A stretch of 64,000 nt of DNA, taken from assembly GCA_963966185.1 (NCBI GenBank), contig CAWZYM010000402.1, positions 979,501 through 1,043,500 of the forward strand. Direction: 5' to 3'. Shown here piece after piece: positions 52,631 to 64,000 of the stretch. The notes beneath the pieces were generated by a model. That model was not told the DNA's origin and made no database searches. It was given only the letters and a program-made list of their open reading frames with translations. The translations under genes and the position numbers were made by a program. This DNA is from Rhabditoides inermis (taxonomy: Eukaryota; Nematoda; Chromadorea; Rhabditida; Rhabditidae). The number at the start of each line of letters is the position of its first letter. Position 1 is the first letter of the stretch.

Positions 52631-55111
52631 GAGGGATACGGTAACAAAGGAATACTAGCCGGATATGAACAGTAGCAAAAGTGAGTGGAGACGAGTGAGC
52701 GGCGCGAACGTATAGTGAGTGAGTGTGTAAGAGAGGGGGACCATCGGGTCTCTCTCTCTCCTTCGGCATTACACAGTGTGTCGGTCGCGAGAGGAGAGAG
52801 AGAGAGAGAGGGGAGAGAGCGCGAGCGGGAGAGACGCCAGACGGATCTCTCAAAACATAGTGCGCGGGCGGAGCGGAAGAAGCCGACGAGAGAGCGCAGT
52901 GATTGCGGACGGGGCAGCGTGAAAAGGGGGGCGAGAGAGTGAGAGAGGAGGGGCGAGTGATAGGCGGGAGTGCGCAGCACTCGCCAGTGAGAGCAAACCA
53001 TTCCTGCCTCTACCAAGAAAGAGGTGGAAAGAGAGACAATCGGCGACGGTAATCCGCTAATCGATTGCAATTCTCTCGGGGACTGGAGACACTAACGGAC
53101 CACTGCGAGAAAATTCTAGAAAAATTTAGAATCAAGGAATGTGCTCAATCAAAAGTGCTTTAAATGGAATAGAAAGAGGATTTTGATTGAATTTGGATGC
53201 TACTAAAAGCGAAAGGCTATGATGTGGGTGAGAAGCGAGTGGACTGGATGGAAGACACTGACTGCACTGGCTGATGGTCTCGGGGCGGGCCTCGCGATGC
53301 TTATATCCACTCGAGGTTACAACACCGCCGCGCTGCCAACACTTCTCGGAAGATCGGCAGTGTACACCGCTCGCTGGCACCCCGATCCCTACGGCTCTCC
53401 GCCATCCCTGTGCTCTCTCGTCGCGCTCTGCCTCTGCCCCTCTTCTGCCGATCGCGTCTCTCGCCGTGTGCCGTCTGCGCGCTCTCATCGCTAAGCGTGC
53501 CGCTCGCCGCTCTCTCACCCCGGCAACTCCACTCATTCCGCTAACCTCTTACCGCCGCCCGCCCCTAGTGAGCAGCAGTGAGCAGCGGGCGAGGCGAACC
53601 CACTCACTCTACACATGTTGCCAGATCTCACTGCCACAGTGAGAGAGTGAGAGGGCAATCCGATCGACAGTGGGGATTGGATGGGGCCAGAGCATTGGAA
53701 ACACCTCGGCTATCAAAGTGTATCACTATAACTGACATATTCATAAACTCATTGTCTTCCTCTACAGTAATCCAGAAAATCGTCTAATCTCCCCAACTAC
53801 CAGCTAGTGAAAAAGTTGAGTGTGGTGGAGTGTGGGGGCGAGGGTGGATCGAGAGGGTGTGAGATGGCTAAAAACCGATCAAACGATGCGTGCTCGGAAC
53901 GCGGCATTATTTACAGCCAGTGAGGAAGCCGCCTGCTAGTGCTAGCTCACCATCAACCATCAACAAAACATCGCGGCCCGAAAAAGACGCCAAAGCTCGA
54001 GCGGAAGCGGTTTACAAAAAAAAAACTGTCAGAATTTCGTGCATTATTTCAAAAAAGTTTTAGACACTTTCTGGAATCAACTAACCCGTTAAAAATATCT
54101 TATAGAATACTTTTCAAATACGCTACTTACTTGTGAACTGTGAATTATTGCGGCCAATGCTTGAACATTTTCGTACGCATTTCGATAAGTTTCAGATGTG
54201 AATCTGTCCTATGTGTGATGATGGCACGCGTCCATCGTTCATCTTGATGATGTGGGTGTGCAGTGACAATATCGTCTAGAGAAAACAAAATGTTCCGATC
54301 ATGCAGCCGACGTGAACGAAACCAGTTCGAGCGATTTTTTTCAACCATAAAAGGATAGTATTCGTCTTTGTACTTTCAGTGCTTAGTATAGAGACCGCCA
54401 GTGGGCGGGGCTTAATGTGTCGCAGAAATTTGAATACTGACAACATGATGCCGTGAGAAGCGGTTTTCACCATTCGAAAGAGCGCGAAAAGTTGTATTGG
54501 CCGTACAAATTTCAGCTCACGGGGTGATGTTGTTCCTAACTAAAATTTCCAAAATAAGTGATTGTGACGTCACACTCCACTGTAAAAAGGGGGCGTGGCC
54601 TATCTTCAGTGACCCTCTGAATGCGACATCGCGCCCTCGGAAGCGCGCGCTTTTGATGCGCGTAGATCAAAAACAAGACATCCAAACGCTACAAATGAAT
54701 ACTTGTTGGAATCTACTACAATAACTGAATATAATTTTATAACTAATGTTTCTAATAATCTCCATTGAAAATATAGGTGACGGTCTCTAGCTTAGTATCA
54801 TCATATGTGGACAAAACCCAAAAAAAAACACGGAAAACCCACAACAATAACGTACATATAATTTTTCTGGCCGCTAGATCATAGCCCATTTGTTAATTTT
54901 ATATTACATTTTTAATATGTTACTGTCTTTGATATGGAGATGAATGACATGAGAGGACTATAGATTAGGGTTTCCTTCTCAAGTTCTCTGTTATCAGGTT
55001 ATCGTAGTTAACTGATTTATTCATTACGTTTCTTTATAGATTTCTCGCCGATCTCTGCACCCGCTTGAAAGTGCTCTAATTAGTGAATGTGTCTCGGGAT
55101 GGCGCAATTGC

Positions 55112-55114
55112 CAG
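55112..55114 (+). promoter_or_regulatory. Possible spliced-leader acceptor of the glutamate receptor gene
   Basis: ATTGCCAG ends 14 nt before the ATG. It is a weaker acceptor than those of the other genes; a cis-spliced 5' UTR exon is equally possible. Confidence 0.35.
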
Positions 55115-55128
55115 TTTGACTGGCTGCC

Positions 55129-61528
<6,400 letters not shown>

Positions 61529-62383
61529 TGCCACCATCCCTCTCCCACTCTCCACTTCCTCCTCCCCCAGTGATGCCGACCAGACTACCTCCATGCACGT
61601 ACCTCGATAAAAAAAAACTGGGTGTACTAGGGTAAAGTGACACTTCTTCCTGGATGATGAGATGGAATGATCGATGCACCTCCTGGATTGTCGGGATTTG
61701 TAACGACCAATGAACTTTCTCTACATGCGATCTCTATAATCATGAGTTTCCTCATTCCAATCGTTCCCACCGTTTCACACGCTCTTCCTTTTTAGGGACC
61801 ACAATGAGATTTTCAAATATTTGGATATGGTATAGCATTAAGTTCATTAATGTAGTTCATTTCAAGCTAATTTCAAAAATATATAATGTTCATAGGGTTC
61901 ATCGTTCACATTGCGCTCTAATTCCGCACGGCGCCGCGTCCCAGAGCGCGCGCTCACATAGGGAAAGTGCGACAGAGGGCGGCTATATCAAAGCACTGAT
62001 GACGTCATCGATAGTTAAATAATGAACATATTCTTTTATAATAGTACCACTCGGTTTTGTTTGACTGTAATCGATACGTACTCGTTGAAATACGTCTTTT
62101 ATGTTAGCATTTTTCATTACTCACTTTGAGCGATGGCGGCTAGATCAAAGAAATATGACGTCATCGTATCTCTTTTTACCGATTTTAACTACTTTACAGG
62201 GTACATGATCCCATAAATAAGATACCGTTAGAATCAGCGCGAAATGGCGAATCGTTCTATGCTAATTAGAGCACGTCATGTGTCCAGTGAGAAAATGTTA
62301 CATGATTTCGCCGGGTTCTTTGCAACTCACGTTGTGGTTCCTACTTCCTTTTTCCTTCCTCGTCGGTCCCTGATGCACTGGCC

Positions 62384-62437
<54 letters not shown>

Positions 62438-62820
62438 AAGAAAGAGAGAGAGAGGGAGAGAGAGAGGGAGAGAGAGAGGGAGAGAGGGGGGCTAGGAAGG
62501 GAGAGAGAAAGAGAGGGAGAAAGTAGATATATCGCGCTCAGCTAATTGAGATTATTGATAATCATGCAGGAAAGAGAGAGAGAGACTCCATTCCGTTTAA
62601 TGGGAATTATGGGAATTTTCATATGAGCGAGAGAGACGTGAGCAGATTTCCGTACCGATGCGACTGGTATGAGTGGTCATAAGAAACAAAATAACATCTT
62701 TCGTAACTCTGTCTTTCTCTCTCTTTCTTTCTCTCTCTCCCTCTCTCTCTTTCTTTCTTTCTCTCTCTCTCCCTCTCTCTCTCTCCCTCTCTCTCTCTCC
62801 CTCCCTCCCTCTCTCTCTCT

Positions 62821-62858
<38 letters not shown>

Positions 62859-63011
62859 TCTCTCTCTCCCTCTCTCTCTCTTTCTTTCTCTCTCCCCCTC
62901 TCTCCCTCCCTCCCTCTCTCTCTCTCTCCCTCTCTCTCTCCCTCCCTCTCTCTCTCCCTCTCTTTCTCCCTTTTTCTCTCTCTCTCTCTCTCCCTCTCTC
63001 TCTCTCTCCCT

Positions 63012-63042
<31 letters not shown>

Positions 63043-63054
63043 CCTCTCTCCCTC

Positions 63055-63114
<60 letters not shown>

Positions 63115-63610
63115 CCTCTCTCTCTCTTTCAGACACTCACGTGTCCCTTACCTACCAACAGCCTAATACATCAATGTACTAGAAAGTCAGACATTACAAT
63201 TCATCTTTTTCTATTCATTCTGAGCTTTATGCGAATTTGTATCAACAAAAGTGTTAATCTGTGAAAAAAAATCCGAAAAGAGACGCACGACTGACTGACC
63301 ACCACTTATCCCATCACAAATCCCCCGATTTCGATACCGCAAGCCATCTCTCGCTCAATCCCTCGCGGCTACAAAAACCGTAATCGTCTCTATCACTCTC
63401 TCACTCTCCCCCTCTCACTCACTCACTCCCGCTCTCACTCACTACTCACCCTGCCTGCCTGTCATCCGCCTCCTATATCTGCCACATTTCCGCCTCGCGT
63501 GGCATATGTGATGTCTTCATCGTCGCATTAACACACACACACACACTCTCATCGCTCACTCTCTCTACCACCTCACTCATCTCGGAGGGCCATGCGACTC
63601 GGTCGGATCA
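61529..63610. other. Intergenic region right of the glutamate receptor
   Basis: 3' flank of the receptor, AT-rich unique DNA to about 62370, then a GA tract (62384-62515) and a CT-rich tract (about 62706-63130). The two tracts face each other as complementary purine and pyrimidine runs. The promoter of the next gene should lie near 63200-63600. No gene is seen in between. Confidence 0.55.
62384..63130. repeat. Opposed GA-rich and CT-rich tracts
   Basis: (GA)n at 62384-62515 is followed, after about 190 bp of unique sequence, by about 425 bp of CT-rich sequence with CCCT, TTCT and CTCC interruptions. The 160-180 codon frames here are repeat artefacts. Confidence 0.95.
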
Positions 63611-63839
63611 ATGTGTGAGGGAAGGAGCGCGAGTATGCGCTGGTCGCCAGGTAACCGCGCGGAGGACCGCGCCGCACGACGCGCCAGTCCCGCACTTGAC
63701 CCCATGCCGCCTCCGTCGCGGGGGCAGCCACCCGTCCGCGTCAAGTACAAATCCACGCTAGTTTCCACTTTTCTATTATTCACACTCCTCGCTTCTGCCA
63801 CGGCCCAGCAGTGCCCGCCGACCGCGAAACACACCAACA
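63611..63839 (+). CDS. First exon of a gene for a secreted or membrane protein (continues off the window)
   Basis: An open frame from ATG at 63611 ends at a GTGAGT donor after 63839. It encodes about 76 residues: a proline/arginine-rich start, then a hydrophobic stretch (STLVSTFLLFTLLASATAQQ) that would serve as a signal peptide or signal anchor, then CPPTAKHTN. An inner Met at 63703 (MPPPSRGQPP) is an alternative start. The rest of the gene lies beyond 64000, so the family cannot be named. Confidence 0.45.
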
Positions 63840-64000
63840 GTGAGTGTCTTTATTTGTTGTGTGTGTGTTTTACTAATTCCATTAATGTATTAATCTCATT
63901 AGAGTTCTCTTTCTGAATAGCCGCCTTAAATAGACAGTGTTTGAGTTGTTGGGATGAGCGATATCCAAGCTTATCCGCGCTTATCCCGCTTAGCCAACGC

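Larger units (their letters stand above)
52611..55128. other. Intergenic region between actin and the glutamate receptor
   Basis: The first kilobase (to about 53700) is GC- and GA-rich and is presumably the actin promoter. 53880-55050 is AT-rich. An imperfect inverted repeat lies near 54420-54560. Several 60-70 codon open frames on both strands at 54100-54750 are not bounded by splice signals and resemble no known protein. Confidence 0.5.

Noticed and set aside
54145..54724. Several 60-75 codon frames between actin and the glutamate receptor
   Set aside because: No splice signals, no codon bias and no resemblance to transposases or other proteins; overlapping frames on both strands suggest chance.
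62597..63182. Ser/Leu/Pro and Arg/Glu frames of 165-179 codons
   Set aside because: Products of GA/CT tracts with no splice signals or family resemblance.

Overview
The window is nuclear DNA of a nematode. Protein coding capacity is split into many short exons (typically 60-150 bp) with GT-AG introns and TTTCAG-like acceptors. Seven of the gene starts have a splice acceptor 0-20 nt upstream of the ATG with no visible upstream exon, as expected for spliced-leader trans-splicing. There is a srh/str-type serpentine chemoreceptor, a nematode-style Core-2/I-branching glycosyltransferase, and an RGSL-C1-DH-PH RhoGEF with a PDZ domain like C. elegans RHGF-1. Very small exons, dense introns and abundant GA/CT microsatellites would suit a diplogastrid such as Pristionchus, but the species is an inference. 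All gene models were assembled by hand from splice signals, reading phase and family resemblance.

Layout. 1-3,960 (-): AMPK gamma subunit, running off the left edge. 4,856-19,385 (-): PDZ-RhoGEF/LARG-type RhoGEF in about 43 exons. 19,386-22,746: RhoGEF upstream DNA and a GGGAGAGA/GGAAGAGA minisatellite. 22,747-23,449 (-): small acidic protein whose last intron is a CAGA microsatellite. 23,945-24,633 (-): small secreted protein. 25,048-27,095 (-): F-box protein. 27,511-39,629 (-): EDRF1 homologue in 32 exons. Its 3.5-kb intron holds four opposite-strand genes: a 7TM chemoreceptor and three tandem small single-pass membrane proteins that I do not recognise. 41,496-41,969 (+): EMRE, the essential regulator of the mitochondrial calcium uniporter, tail-to-tail with a second F-box protein (42,176-45,940, -). 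46,917-50,716 (+): Core-2/I-branching GT14 enzyme. 51,140-52,610 (-): conventional actin. 55,129-61,528 (+): kainate-like ionotropic glutamate receptor with a tRNA-Glu(CTC) antisense in its first intron. 63,611 to the right edge (+): start of a secreted or membrane protein gene.

The genes are mostly unrelated conserved single genes, not a pathway. The most unusual items are: (i) the nested cluster of three orphan membrane-protein genes with a duplicated TATA-like promoter block, formed by a tandem duplication of about 0.6 kb whose edge lies at the chemoreceptor stop codon; (ii) a repeated pattern in which introns or 5' regions carry decayed copies of the neighbouring exon-intron junction, seen at AMPK gamma, RhoGEF, EDRF1, the second F-box gene, GT14, EMRE and the glutamate receptor; (iii) twelve non-coding exact copies of the GLI/TRA-1-type 9-mer TGGGTGGTC, eleven of them in RhoGEF introns; (iv) several long perfect or near-perfect hairpins in introns; and (v) a dispersed 170-bp repeat shared by introns of different genes.
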